Shown piece after piece: positions 10,421 through 20,770 of a DNA stretch of 64,000 nt. A program made the translations under genes and the position numbers. This DNA comes from Diplosphaera chodatii (taxonomy: Eukaryota; Chlorophyta; Trebouxiophyceae; Prasiolales; Stichococcaceae), in assembly GCA_032358165.1 (NCBI GenBank), contig JAALGY010000053.1:1302001-1366000 (forward strand). Direction: 5' to 3'. A model generated the notes under the pieces. It saw nothing but the letters and a program-made list of their open reading frames with translations, did no database searches and was not told where the DNA came from. How positions within the stretch are numbered: position 1 is the stretch's first letter; every line of letters begins with the position of its first letter.

Positions 10421-13400
10421 TCAAGCAACCGGGAATCGAGCAGCAGGGACAGCGCCCCTCGCTGCCAGGGGCACCCGGCCCTCGCGGGCGGCGGTTGCCA
10501 CGGCACGCGGCCGGCCTCGCGCCGCCCAAAAGGCGGTCGCGCACCCGATCAAGCAACCGGGAATCGAGCAGCAGGGACAGCGCCCCTCGCTGCCAGGGGC
10601 ACCCGGCCCTCGCGGGCGGCGGTTGCCACGGCACGCGGCCGGCCTCGCGCCGCCCAAAAGGCGGTCGCGCACCCGATCAAGCAACCGGGAATCGAGCAGC
10701 AGGGGCAGCGCCCCTCGCTGCCAGGGGCGCCCGGCCCTCGCGGGCGGCGGTTGCCACGGCACGCGGCCGGCCTCGCGCCGCCCAAAAGGCGGTCGCGCAC
10801 CCGATCAAGCAACCGGGAATCGAGCAGCAGGGGCAGCGCCCCTCGCTGCCAGGGGCGCCCGGCCCTCGCGGGCGGCGGTTGCCACGGCACGCGGCCGGCC
10901 TCGCGCCGCCCAAAAGGCGGTCGCGCACCCGATCAAGCAACCGGGAATCGAGCAGCAGGGGCAGCGCCCCTCGCTGCCAGGGGCGCCCGGCCCTCGCGGG
11001 CGGCGGTTGCCACGGCACGCGGCCGGCCTCGCGCCGCCCAAAAGGCGGTCGCGCACCCGATCAAGCAACCGGGAATCGAGCAGCAGGGGCAGCGCCCCTC
11101 GCTGCCAGGGGCGCCCGGCCCTCGCGGGCGGCGGTTGCCACGGCACGCGGCCGGCCTCGCGCCGCCCAAAAGGCGGTCGCGCACCCGATCAAGCAACCGG
11201 GAATCGAGCAGCAGGGGCAGCGCCCCTCGCTGCCAGGGGCGCCCGGCCCTCGCGGGCGGCGGTTGCCACGGCACGCGGCCGGCCTCGCGCCGCCCAAAAG
11301 GCGGTCGCGCACCCGATCAAGCAACCGGGAATCGAGCAGCAGGGGCAGCGCCCCTCGCTGCCAGGGGCGCCCGGCCCTCGCGGGCGGCGGTTGCCACGGC
11401 ACGCGGCCGGCCTCGCGCCGCCCAAAAGGCGGTCGCGCACCCGATCAAGCAACCGGGAATCGAGCAGCAGGGGCAGCGCCCCTCGCTGCCAGGGGCGCCC
11501 GGCCCTCGCGGGCGGCGGTTGCCACGGCACGCGGCCGGCCTCGCGCCGCCCAAAAGGCGGTCGCGCACCCGATCAAGCAACCGGGAATCGAGCAGCAGGG
11601 GCAGCGCCCCTCGCTGCCAGGGGCGCCCGGCCCTCGCGGGCGGCGGTTGCCACGGCACGCACGGCCGGCCTCGCGCCGCCCAAAAGGCGGTCGCGCACCC
11701 GATCAAGCAACCGGGAATCGAGCAGCAGGGGCAGCGCCCCTCGCTGCCAGGGGCGCCCGGCCCTCGCGGGCGGCGGTTGCCACGGCACGCGGCCGGCCTC
11801 GCGCCGCCCAAAAGGCGGTCGCGCACCCGATCAAGCAACCGGGAATCGAGCAGCAGGGGCAGCGCCCCTCGCTGCCAGGGGCGCCCGGCCCTCGCGGGCG
11901 GCGGTTGCCACGGCACGCGGCCGGCCTCGCGCCGCCCAAAAGGCGGTCGCGCACCCGATCAAGCAACCGGGAATCGAGCAGCAGGGGCAGCGCCCCTCGC
12001 TGCCAGGGGCGCCCGGCCCTCGCGGGCGGCGGTTGCCACGGCACGCGGCCGGCCTCGCGCCGCCCAAAAGGCGGTCGCGCACCCGATCAAGCAACCGGGA
12101 ATCGAGCAGCAGGGGCAGCGCCCCTCGCTGCCAGGGGCGCCCGGCCCTCGCGGGCGGCGGTTGCCACGGCACGCGGCCGGCCTCGCGCCGCCCAAAAGGC
12201 GGTCGCGCACCCGATCAAGCAACCGGGAATCGAGCAGCAGGGGCAGCGCCCCTCGCTGCCAGGGGCGCCCGGCCCTCGCGGGCGGCGGTTGCCACGGCAC
12301 GCGGCCGGCCTCGCGCCGCCCAAAAGGCGGTCGCGCACCCGATCAAGCAACCGGGAATCGAGCAGCAGGGGCAGCGCCCCTCGCTGCCAGGGGCGCCCGG
12401 CCCTCGCGGGCGGCGGTTGCCACGGCACGCGGCCGGCCTCGCGCCGCCCAAAAGGCGGTCGCGCACCCGATCAAGCAACCGGGAATCGAGCAGCAGGGGC
12501 AGCGCCCCTCGCTGCCAGGGGCGCCCGGCCCTCGCGGGCGGCGGTTGCCACGGCACGCGGCCGGCCTCGCGCCGCCCAAAAGGCGGTCGCGCACCCGATC
12601 AAGCAACCGGGAATCGAGCAGCAGGGGCAGCGCCCCTCGCTGCCAGGGGCGCCCGGCCCTCGCGGGCGGCGGTTGCCACGGCACGCGGCCGGCCTCGCGC
12701 CGCCCAAAAGGCGGTCGCGCACCCGATCAAGCAACCGGGAATCGAGCAGCAGGGGCAGCGCCCCTCGCTGCCAGGGGCGCCCGGCCCTCGCGGGCGGCGG
12801 TTGCCACGGCACGCGGCCGGCCTCGCGCCGCCCAAAAGGCGGTCGCGCACCCGATCAAGCAACCGGGAATCGAGCAGCAGGGGCAGCGCCCCTCGCTGCC
12901 AGGGGCGCCCGGCCCTCGCGGGCGGCGGTTGCCACGGCACGCGGCCGGCCTCGCGCCGCCCAAAAGGCGGTCGCGCACCCGATCAAGCAACCGGGAATCG
13001 AGCAGCAGGGGCAGCGCCCCTCGCTGCCAGGGGCGCCCGGCCCTCGCGGGCGGCGGTTGCCACGGCACGCGGCCGGCCTCGCGCCGCCCAAAAGGCGGTC
13101 GCGCACCCGATCAAGCAACCGGGAATCGAGCAGCAGGGGCAGCGCCCCTCGCTGCCAGGGGCGCCCGGCCCTCGCGGGCGGCGGTTGCCACGGCACGCGG
13201 CCGGCCTCGCGCCGCCCAAAAGGCGGTCGCGCACCCGATCAAGCAACCGGGAATCGAGCAGCAGGGGCAGCGCCCCTCGCTGCCAGGGGCGCCCGGCCCT
13301 CGCGGGCGGCGGTTGCCACGGCACGCGGCCGGCCTCGCGCCGCCCAAAAGGCGGTCGCGCACCCGATCAAGCAACCGGGAATCGAGCAGCAGGGGCAGCG

Positions 13401-13494
13401 CCCCTCGCTGCCAGGGGCGCCCGGCCCTCGCGGGCGGCGGTTGCCACGGCACGCGGCCGGCCTCGCGCCGCCCAAAAGGCGGTCGCGCACCCGA
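10421..13494 (-). repeat. Tandem array of 24 near-identical 128-bp units, each carrying a tRNA-Gly 3'-end fragment (type B)
   Basis: The 14-mer TCAAGCAACCGGGA starts at 10421, 10549, 10677 and on every 128 bp to 11573, then 11703 to 13495 (one unit, 11573-11702, has a 2-bp insertion in CACGGCACGC). That gives 24 units; the last marker belongs to the real tRNA gene. Units appear identical except the first two, which carry GGGACAGC and GGGGCACCC variants. Each unit contains, on the minus strand, the last ~19 nt of the tRNA (T-arm 3' strand, acceptor 3' strand, discriminator), a CCGCC-TTTTG-GGCGG hairpin with an oligo-T, and a hairpin GGCAGCG-CCCCT-CGCTGCC. The unit lacks stop codons in all three + frames, which creates spurious ORFs of more than 1,100 codons. 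It is not coding: 128 is not a multiple of 3, so every frame cycles through all three readings of the same unit. Confidence 0.93.
13474..13477 (-). terminator. Pol III oligo-T terminator of tRNA-Gly
   Basis: Four T on the minus strand, 17 nt beyond the discriminator base, in the loop of a 5-bp GC stem. The same element is repeated in every 128-bp unit downstream. Confidence 0.55.
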
Positions 13495-13565
13495 TCAAGC
13501 AACCGGGAATCGAACCCGGGTCTGTACCGTGGCAGGGTACTATTCTACCACTAGACCATTGCTTG
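13495..13565 (-). tRNA. trnG-GCC: tRNA-Gly (anticodon GCC)
   Basis: Reverse strand gives a complete 71-nt cloverleaf without intron. Acceptor 5' CAAGCAA pairs perfectly with 3' TTGCTTG, followed by discriminator A. The D-arm is TGGTCTAGTGGTAGAAT (A box), anticodon loop CTGCCAC with anticodon GCC at 13533-13531, and the T-arm CCGGG-TTCGATT-CCCGG contains a canonical B box GGTTCGATTCC. The body closely resembles plant nuclear tRNA-Gly(GCC). The acceptor stem is unusual in beginning with C1-G72 rather than G1-C72. The gene is the right-hand boundary of the 128-bp array, which lies on its 3' side. Confidence 0.95.
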
Positions 13566-13742
13566 TTTGATTGGAGCAATGGGGGCGGCCAGGAAGACTC
13601 GGAAGTGCGCAAGTGAATGCGCCGATGTTCGATGCATGTCTCCGCCTGCTGGCTTTCCATATTGTGTGCTAGCCGTTTGCCAAATAAACCACGGCGCTGC
13701 CTTTTGTCGACGCCAAATCGCGCTTGGCAGCGCCGCAGGGGC

Positions 13743-13800
13743 GGCCCCGCCGGGCGGGGCCTGCAGGCCGCTTCGCGGCCTGGCTGGCAGCGGCCGCTGC
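13743..13800. repeat. Cluster of short perfect GC-rich palindromes
   Basis: Three adjacent hairpins: GGCCCCGCC-G-GGCGGGGCC (13743-13761), CAGGCCGC-TTC-GCGGCCTG (13764-13782) and the 14-bp palindrome GCAGCGGCCGCTGC (13787-13800). They lie about 180 bp 5' of the tRNA gene. Confidence 0.8.
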
Positions 13801-13947
13801 GCGGCCTCTGTCCACCGTCGTAGCCATTTGTTACTGACTTGAAGCCATCTATGGTGCGAAACGCCATGTGTTGGCGACATCGGCGGACGGGCGGCGGGAC
13901 AAAAATTGAAACCTATCAGACTCTTGTCGGACGACCAAGGGCATGGG

Positions 13948-13970
13948 GCGCAGCCGCAAAGCGGCTGCGC
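13948..13970. repeat. 10-bp perfect hairpin with 3-nt loop
   Basis: GCGCAGCCGC-AAA-GCGGCTGCGC, of the same style as the cluster at 13.74-13.80 kb. No T-run follows, so it is not an obvious Pol III or bacterial-type terminator. Confidence 0.8.
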
Positions 13971-15326
13971 AGGCGGTCGCTAGCGCCGCACGCCTCCTCA
14001 GCAGCCTGCCGGAGTGGTTGGCCGGACGGGAACAGTGGCAGCCGCTGCCGTGACATATTCAGCTGGTGGTGTACCTGTGTACCAGCATGTACCGGCCTGC
14101 TGCTCAACAACGCTTAAGCAGCGGCAGCAAAGCATATTCACCTGCACTGCATCCAACTACTGCACGGTCCGGTAGAACAATATGTGAGCTGAGCTCGACC
14201 CGAAGCTGGATGTGCAACAGTCCACGCCACCTGCAAGTTCTCAAGTTGCCCGCCATGCATGCACGTGGTGCATGCAATGAATCTGAATCTGAGCACTTGC
14301 ATCGGGCTCTGCTGGCCTGCCGTACATAAGACAGGCATGCGCTCGCTAGCACGGGCGCCACTGATTGCCATGAGTGATCTAGGTACCTCCGGCGCGTGCT
14401 GATGCATGCTGCGCCCGGTCTGCCCTCGGCAAACCTGCTCTACTACGTAGTTGCTCCACCGCTCAGGTTTGAGCAGCCCTTGTTGTGTGACCAGTGCAGT
14501 GTTTGAGATCTAGTCGGCTTCACACCGATTTGCAGCGGACGCTAGTACCCTGCAGGGGCGGTACGGGGCTGGCACAGCCTGCGCGGTCACAGGTCACTAG
14601 ACCATGATGCCCACTAGTTTGGAGGCTTTTGCCCACATGCGTCAGCAGACTATTGGACGTCAACATGCTTGCCGCAGGCTGGGAGTTTGACTCTTGGCCT
14701 GATGCTGCAGTCCATCTGCCCTCAGTGTGGCTCATCACCCTTCGGCGACAGGGGCTTTGCCAGGCACCTACACAACTATGTGCACGTCGCCTTTAGTCTG
14801 CTGCCTGCTTCACTAGACAACGTTGCACACTGGAAAGTTTGATAAACATGTGCGTCTTCGGGTGTGTTGCAAGATAAACAGAGGGTGGCAACACCCTTTG
14901 TGGCTCCGCAGCTTCAGGAGCTTGGGGGCTGCTTTGCAATCACTCTTGCATGGCTGTGGAGAGCATGGCATGATCTATCCTTTAAAGGGTCACAATGATG
15001 ACAGGTTGAACCGCAAGCGCTTAGCAATTTGTTTGGCGGGCCGCCAACTGGCAGCCGCACGCACGAAGACACTACAAACCACTACTGACTGTTCTGATGC
15101 ATAGACGTCGACAAGCAAGGTTCACATGATAAACCGAAGATGTGCTGACCCTTGAGAGGCTGTCTGTGCAACGGCACGCAGCGCTGTGCTGGCAGGCAGG
15201 AGGTGCTCTAGGAAGAAGCCGCATCATAGTGGCTTCAAGCAGCGAAGCAAATCCCCACGTTGTATTGCTTGCGCCGTGCCCATCCTACCACAGGCCAATG
15301 ACCTGCAAGCAGCGTGAGGTATGAGA

Positions 15327-18152
15327 TCAGCTGACATGCAAGGGCATAGTGAGTCGAGAACAGCGGGCATGCCAGTCTGCAAGGATGCACCGCAGCCAGT
15401 CGCGCACCTTCCACCAGGCGCCGCCCGCGATCAGCCACACCAGGATGTACCACACCGACATGATGAAGCCCAGCTGGTACCACTTGGACTGCGGCACGTA
15501 GCCCGCCGCAAAGTAGGGCGGCGCCGAGCCGATGCCGTATGTGGACAGGCAGCCCATGACGTTGGACAGCTGGCCCAGCGCGATGGCAGCCTGTAGCAAC
15601 GAGAAAGTGTTTAGCCAGCTGTACCAAGCAACGCTGTACACCTGCATGCATGCTTCAGCGGGCATGCCATGACAGCAAGGACATGCAACACTGCTGTAGT
15701 GGCAACAGATGCTATCCGACCCCTCCTCCACACAAATGCAGCAGCAGCACAAACAAAGCATACCACGAGGGGCGGCGTGCCCATGGCGATGGACACCGAC
15801 AGGAAGGCGGTGTACATGGCGCCGATGTGCGCGGCGCCGCTGGCAAACAGGTAGTGCGAGTAGAAGTACAGCAGGGTGATGATGGCGAAGGACGCCTGCC
15901 ACTGCAGCCCCAGGCCGCCGATCAGGCCCACCACCTGCGGGACAGGTGCCGCAGAGTGAGGAGCTTGATGGTCACTGCTTCTGATGGTGCATGGGCAGCT
16001 GAGCCAGCTGCATGTAGACAACAGGCACGCGGCAGGGCGCACCTTGTCAGAGAACCAGGAGATGAAGCCGAACTTGTTGAGGTGGTTGGCCATGGCGATG
16101 AGCGCCGCGAACCAGGACAGCGTCTCCCAGGACGCGCCCTGCGCCAGGTTCTCCTTCCTGCAATGTGCAGCTGAGCTTTCAGGCTTTCAGCTGGGAGTGG
16201 TTTCACATCCGGTGCAGTTCCCTGCAATACCTGTGGCATCGTTGCCTTAAGACACAATTCTCACCACTCCACGACGCCGGTGATGAGCAGGATGGCGAGG
16301 CCCAGCAGCGCGGCAGCGACGGCGTTGACGCCGATGGCAGCGCCGAAGATCCACAGGCCCACGGTGATCGCAAAGGCGAACGCGGTGATCTTCTCGTCAG
16401 TGGACAGCGGGCCTGGAGGTTTGGCAGATATGACATTCAGCACCAGCCAGCTGGGCGGCCTATCTTGTATAGCACTGCATGGCTCTATCGTTATGCCTGC
16501 TGCCAGCTGCGCTCACTTGGTAGGTTGCATCACATTTCAGCACTCAGCCAGGGCCCCTTACCCAGCTTCTCCAGCTCCTTGCGCGCGGCGGCGGGCGCGT
16601 CGGGCGTCTCCTTCACCTCCGGCGGGTACAGGAAGTACAGGATGGCGGGCGCCGTCAGCAGGCAGATCAGCCCGGGGACCAGCCCCGCCAGCGCCCACTG
16701 CCCCCAGCTGATGGTGAAGCCCAGCGAGTCGCGCGCCAGGCTCACCTGCGCAGGCGGTGCACGGTGGTACGCTCAGGGAGGAGGGCACGTATGTGAAGGA
16801 TAGCATCAAGCAGGTAAACATGTAGCTGCTAAGCTGCTCCAGTCCTACGGGGAACAGACAAAACCCTTACCGCCAGCGGGTTGGCGGCCATGGCGGTGAT
16901 GAACATGCCGGAGGAGATGGTGGTCGTCTGGAAGCACGTCTTCATGATGTACGCGCCCAGCTTCTTCTCCGTGCCGTTCTTCGGGTCGCTGCCGCACGCC
17001 AGCGACAGGGACTGCAGAGCAGCACATCTCAGTCTGGCGTCCACCATGGTGAGTTCGCTGACACACTCTGCAGAGGCCCATGGGCAGCATTGCTGCAGAG
17101 TGCTCAGCAGTGCTGCCCATAGGCCTCTGCAGAGCAATGGTGTGCGCGCCGGTCGCAGGCGGACAGGTACCTGGGCGAGGGGGAAGAAGATGCCGCCGGC
17201 GCGGGCGGCGACGGAGGGGATGGCGGGCGCCAGCAGCGCCTCGGCCAGCACCAGGCTGTACGTCAGGCCCAGCGTCGTCTTGCCGAACAGCGACACGATG
17301 CTGTACGCGATGCGGTTGCCCAGGCCCGACTTGATGAAGCCCTTGGACAGCCAGAAGGCGATGGCGATCAGCCACCTGCGGGGTGAGGGGTGCACGCTCA
17401 GGGCTGTCCAGGGTTCAGGATGTTGTGTCACGGAAGCATGACGACCAGAGGTCCGAGACCGGCCACACGCTTGGTGCTTGGCATCGGTAACCAGCACTCA
17501 CGGGATCTCGGTGGAGAAGGCGCTGAAGGCCTGGGGGAAGGTGAGCGTCTTGGTGAGCATGGCGGCGCCCAGGCCCAGGAACGCGACGGCGCCCAGCGGC
17601 AGCGGCGTGGTGATGATGGACACGATGGTGCCCACAAACACCGCCAGCAGGTGCCACGCCTGCTGCGTCACGCCCGCCGGCGCGGGCAGGAACCAGATGA
17701 GGGTGCCGATGCCGACCGACAGCCCCAGCGTCTTCATGTTGGCGCCCCACTTGAACTCCTTCTGCGGGGGGGCGGGCGCCGCGCCGGCGGCCGCCGACGC
17801 GCACGTCTGCGTGGGCAGGCAGAAGTCTGTGAGCACCCCCCGTGCGCCTGATGTATGCGGCGACATGAAGATGGCGCGGCACATGGTGCATGTGGGCAAA
17901 CCCCAGTGTACACAGCGACACAGGCATGGCAATGCCATGGACAGCAGGGCGACCAACCTGCACTGGCCGGCTGCGGCACGATCGCAGCGGCGCCTGCGGC
18001 TGCAGGGCCAGCAGCCCAGTGCGATCCTGCTTCAGCTGGCGAGCTGCAGGGCGGGCCCTGACCGTGCTGAGCCTCGCCACGGGAGAGCATGGCGCGCTCT
18101 GGGGTGTGCGCCGCGGCACCACCGCCTGCCTGCCGGCGACCACGCCCTGCAT
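15327..18152 (-). CDS. DIT1: Plastid 2-oxoglutarate/malate translocator (DASS/SLC13 family)
   Basis: Inner-envelope antiporter that imports 2-oxoglutarate for ammonia assimilation in exchange for malate. Nine exons join in frame to 575 aa: 18152-17958, 17806-17502, 17375-17171, 17011-16871, 16745-16562, 16412-16265, 16157-16043, 15934-15764, 15590-15327. Residues 1-65 are Arg/Ala/Pro/Ser-rich and acid-free, a plastid transit peptide. The mature part begins KEFKWGANMKTLGLSVGIG and has about a dozen hydrophobic helices. Family-typical segments include LAEALLAPAIPSVAARAGGI (exon 3), QTTTISSGMFITAMAANPLA (exon 4), LSWFAALIAMANHLNKFG (exon 7), SGAAHIGAMYTAFLSVSI (exon 8) and CLSTYGIGSAPPYFAAGYV (exon 9). 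The start is the first Met of the transit-peptide frame. DIT2-type dicarboxylate carriers are close relatives, so the exact substrate is inferred. Confidence 0.9.
17066..17134. repeat. 24-bp inverted repeat (hairpin) inside DIT1 intron 3
   Basis: CTCTGCAGAGGCCCATGGGCAGCA at 17066-17089 pairs with 17111-17134 with one mismatch, leaving a 21-nt loop. It fills the middle of the 159-bp intron between exons 3 and 4. The core segments are CTCTGCAGAGGCC and ATGGGCAGCA. Confidence 0.85.
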
Positions 18153-18580
18153 GGTTGCCCTGCTGCTGTTTCACCCAAACAGGATCCCGGCGCTGACGGC
18201 CAACTGCTGCCGATCAGACGCCCCACCGGTAGCCTGCCGGGCGACTGACGCTATGTGGCAAAGCGACACACAGCTTTCTTGACGTGTGACGTTTGTCGGG
18301 GGTTGAGCCTTCCCCAGGCACCGCCGTCGGCACAAGATCGTCCCTGGCCGATTGGGCCAAAAGGCGGTGTCGGAACAGGGCGACTGGAGAATCCGATCAA
18401 CCTCGAAAGGCACTTTGTCAAGGGCTCGGCCGACACCGCTGGCCCAGATCAGATTTGCAGTGCTGTTTCACAGCCCAGATCACCGTTGCATGACTATTGG
18501 GAGGCCTGCATGGATGGTGTAGCCTAAAGGCACCGAGCAACACCGATTTGGTGCTACTAGCGTGCACATATTGAGGGATT
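18153..18580. promoter_or_regulatory. Divergent promoter region DIT1 / MORN protein
   Basis: 428 bp between two start codons on opposite strands. No coding signal. I cannot point to specific boxes. Confidence 0.45.
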
Positions 18581-20770
18581 ATGGAGCCATATGAGCCAAA
18601 GCAAGTGGGCAGAGCTTTGGATGCGCCTGGCATCTCGCCAGAGAATCCGCAGGAATGGTTGCAGGACAGCAACCACCCATACGCGCCGTTTGTGGGCAAC
18701 GCGCTGAAGTGGGACAGCTACGTCTATGATGACGGCACGACGTGAGCGCGGCATGCAGGCCATGCAGGATGTGCAGTGCAGCCTGCGTAACGAATCGACC
18801 CAAGTCGACCGCAGGCAACAGAATCTGCTGAATCAGCTGTTCACGCTGCAGGTACGAGGGTCTGACGCGGGAGGATGCGCCGACGCTCAGAGGCACGCTT
18901 GTGCTGGGGCATGGCCTTGGTGGCGGCCTGCAGCAGGCGCAGCGCGGCGACAAGTGAGCCAGCGTGGCAGCCGTCATTCGTACTCCTGGATGCAGAAGCT
19001 GACTTGCAGCAGCTGCAGACTGGACTTCTTTTCTGATCGCAGGTATGAGGGCGAGTTCCACACCGGCTTTGTCAATGGCCTGGGGCAGTACACCGGCGCC
19101 AACGGCGAGGTGTACCGAGGGGAGTGGCTGTATGGCAAGCGGCACGGGTACGACGGGCTGCATCACTGTGCAGGATGGCTGCGTGGCCCTGCCTGGGCTG
19201 TCATGCCAGACATGCACTGACACCGACGGCTGCCGTGGCGCAGGTGCGGCGCGCTCATCAACACGCAGCCTTATCTCAAGAGGCTTGAGAAGGGCATGGA
19301 GCCCAACAAAGCGTGGGAACAGTCGCAGGTGAGCTCCTTGTGATGCGCCAGCCCCTGACTTTGCCCAGCTGATGTCCATTTCCTAGCACACCAGGCTGCT
19401 GCCGGGCGTCTGCGCATGATCAGATGCATCAAGCTTTGTGTTGGTGTACCTGCAGGCAGACATCGAGAAGGGCACAATCTACGGCACATGGCAAGCAGAT
19501 GCATTCATCGTGGGGCCAGACAGCTCGGGGGAGTTCTGCCACATGAACGAGATCAGGTGGGCATGTCAAGCAGGCACATCAGCACTTGAGCTCCGTTTGT
19601 GAGGATTTCTCAAGGCTTTGCCCCTGTTGCCGACTGCTTTCAAGTCATGCTGTCACTGTCTTCACGGCAGGCAAGCCCCACCTGAAGGTGCAGCCTCTCA
19701 GCGTAGTGTCCGCACGACTGCTGATGTGTGGGTCATGACAACCAGCAAGTCTGCTCATTCTGTATGCAGGGGCGTGCTGCAGGAGCTGGACAGCGTGGTG
19801 ACGCGCACGCGCATGTTCCAGTACAAGCCAGATGGCGAGGTGACCTTCCGCATGGCGCAGGACGCGGTGGGCCTGCCCGCGCCGCTGATGCAGGACCCCA
19901 TCCACTACCCGCACGGCACCAAGTTCATGGCGCCAGGTGCGTGTGATTCTAGACATTGAAAGGCCAGGCGGGAAGCGCGCAACGACTATGCACTTGTAAC
20001 AGGTTGCTGGTCATCATCGCCCTCTTGTAGGGTGTGGGCATTGTGGCTTGACCTGGGTGCATTCCAAAGCCGTCAACATCTGCTCCCTCTCCTGCTGCAG
20101 GGCCAATGGGACAGTGCTTCCCGCTGCCAGACGATGAGAATGTGCGGGAGGCGATGCAGCGGCATGCGGAAAATCACGAGAAGATATTCAACATGTACAA
20201 CTTCGACCTGGTGCCCAAGCCGGGGTCGGACATGGACAAGGCGCAGAAGTTGTGGGACAAGAAACAGGTGTGCTGTTCGTCCCGGCTGCTAACTTGCTGC
20301 GGAGCATCACATGCTGTGCAGCGTTTGGTGATCACGGTCTGATTGCTCGGATGCACAGGCGAGAAAGGCAGCGCGGGCCCGGCGGGCGGCAGAGCTCGAG
20401 AAGCGGCGCCATCAGCGCCTGGACCGCTCCCGCCGTCAGAAGGTGCGGGACCCAAGCTGGACACTGACTCAGCTGGCGGTATGGTTTGCTAAATCCATCC
20501 TGCTGCGTTCACATCTGTGCAGCCTTTATGCTGATGGCTAGTCATGATGAACTGCTGTGCGGTGTGTGTCGGCAGGGAGACGAGGATGTGGACCTCCAGG
20601 CATCAGCAGCTGTGGCAGCTGGCGGCAGTGCAGGGCGGCACCCGCCCTCCGTGTTTGGCAGCATCAGCCTCGGGTTCGGCCGGGCCTCAGAGGCAGCCGG
20701 CTGCATGCTGCAGTCGTGGACGGCAGATGTGCAGCGCCGCATGCGGCCGCTGCTGCCCCCGAAAGCGTGA
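18581..20770 (+). CDS. MORN-repeat protein, TIC100-like
   Basis: Nine exons join in frame to 400 aa: 18581-18741, 18852-18953, 19043-19147, 19244-19328, 19456-19556, 19770-19936, 20101-20267, 20359-20478, 20576-20770. The N-terminus (MEPYEPKQVGRALDAPG) has no transit peptide. MORN-type repeats follow at about residues 55-125: YEGLTREDAPTLRGTLVLGHG, then YEGEFHTGFVNGLGQYTGAN and YRGEWLYGKRHG. After them comes a conserved-looking region with MAPGPMGQCFPLPDDEN and KIFNMYNFDLVPKPGSDMDK, then a basic helix (ARKAARARRAAELEKRR). Plant TIC100/EMB1211 is a MORN-repeat component associated with the plastid inner-envelope TIC complex; the domain order resembles it, but I assign it from memory of the architecture only. 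The alternative is an unrelated MORN scaffold protein. Confidence 0.6.

Larger units (their letters stand above)
13566..15326. other. Gene-poor region between tRNA-Gly and DIT1
   Basis: No supported exon. It holds the GC-rich hairpins listed separately (13743-13800 and 13948-13970). From about 14.0 to 15.3 kb nothing stands out beyond what may be the 3' UTR of DIT1. Confidence 0.5.

Noticed and set aside
10421..13494. CRISPR-like array
   Set aside because: The whole 128-bp unit is repeated with no variable spacers, and the genome is eukaryotic.
10421..13502. Ladder of identical 113-codon minus-strand ORFs spaced 128 bp
   Set aside because: Artefact of the repeat period; same reasoning as the + strand ORFs.
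10062..13616. + strand ORFs of 1,110-1,184 codons covering the tandem array in all three frames
   Set aside because: They are the same 128-bp unit read in rotating frames; all three frames are open at once because the unit is GC-rich and stop-free. No protein signal is specific to one frame.
13985..14060. tRNA-like string GCCGGAGTGGTTGGCCGGACGG
   Set aside because: Looks like a D-arm of a class II tRNA, but no matching acceptor or T-arm follows.
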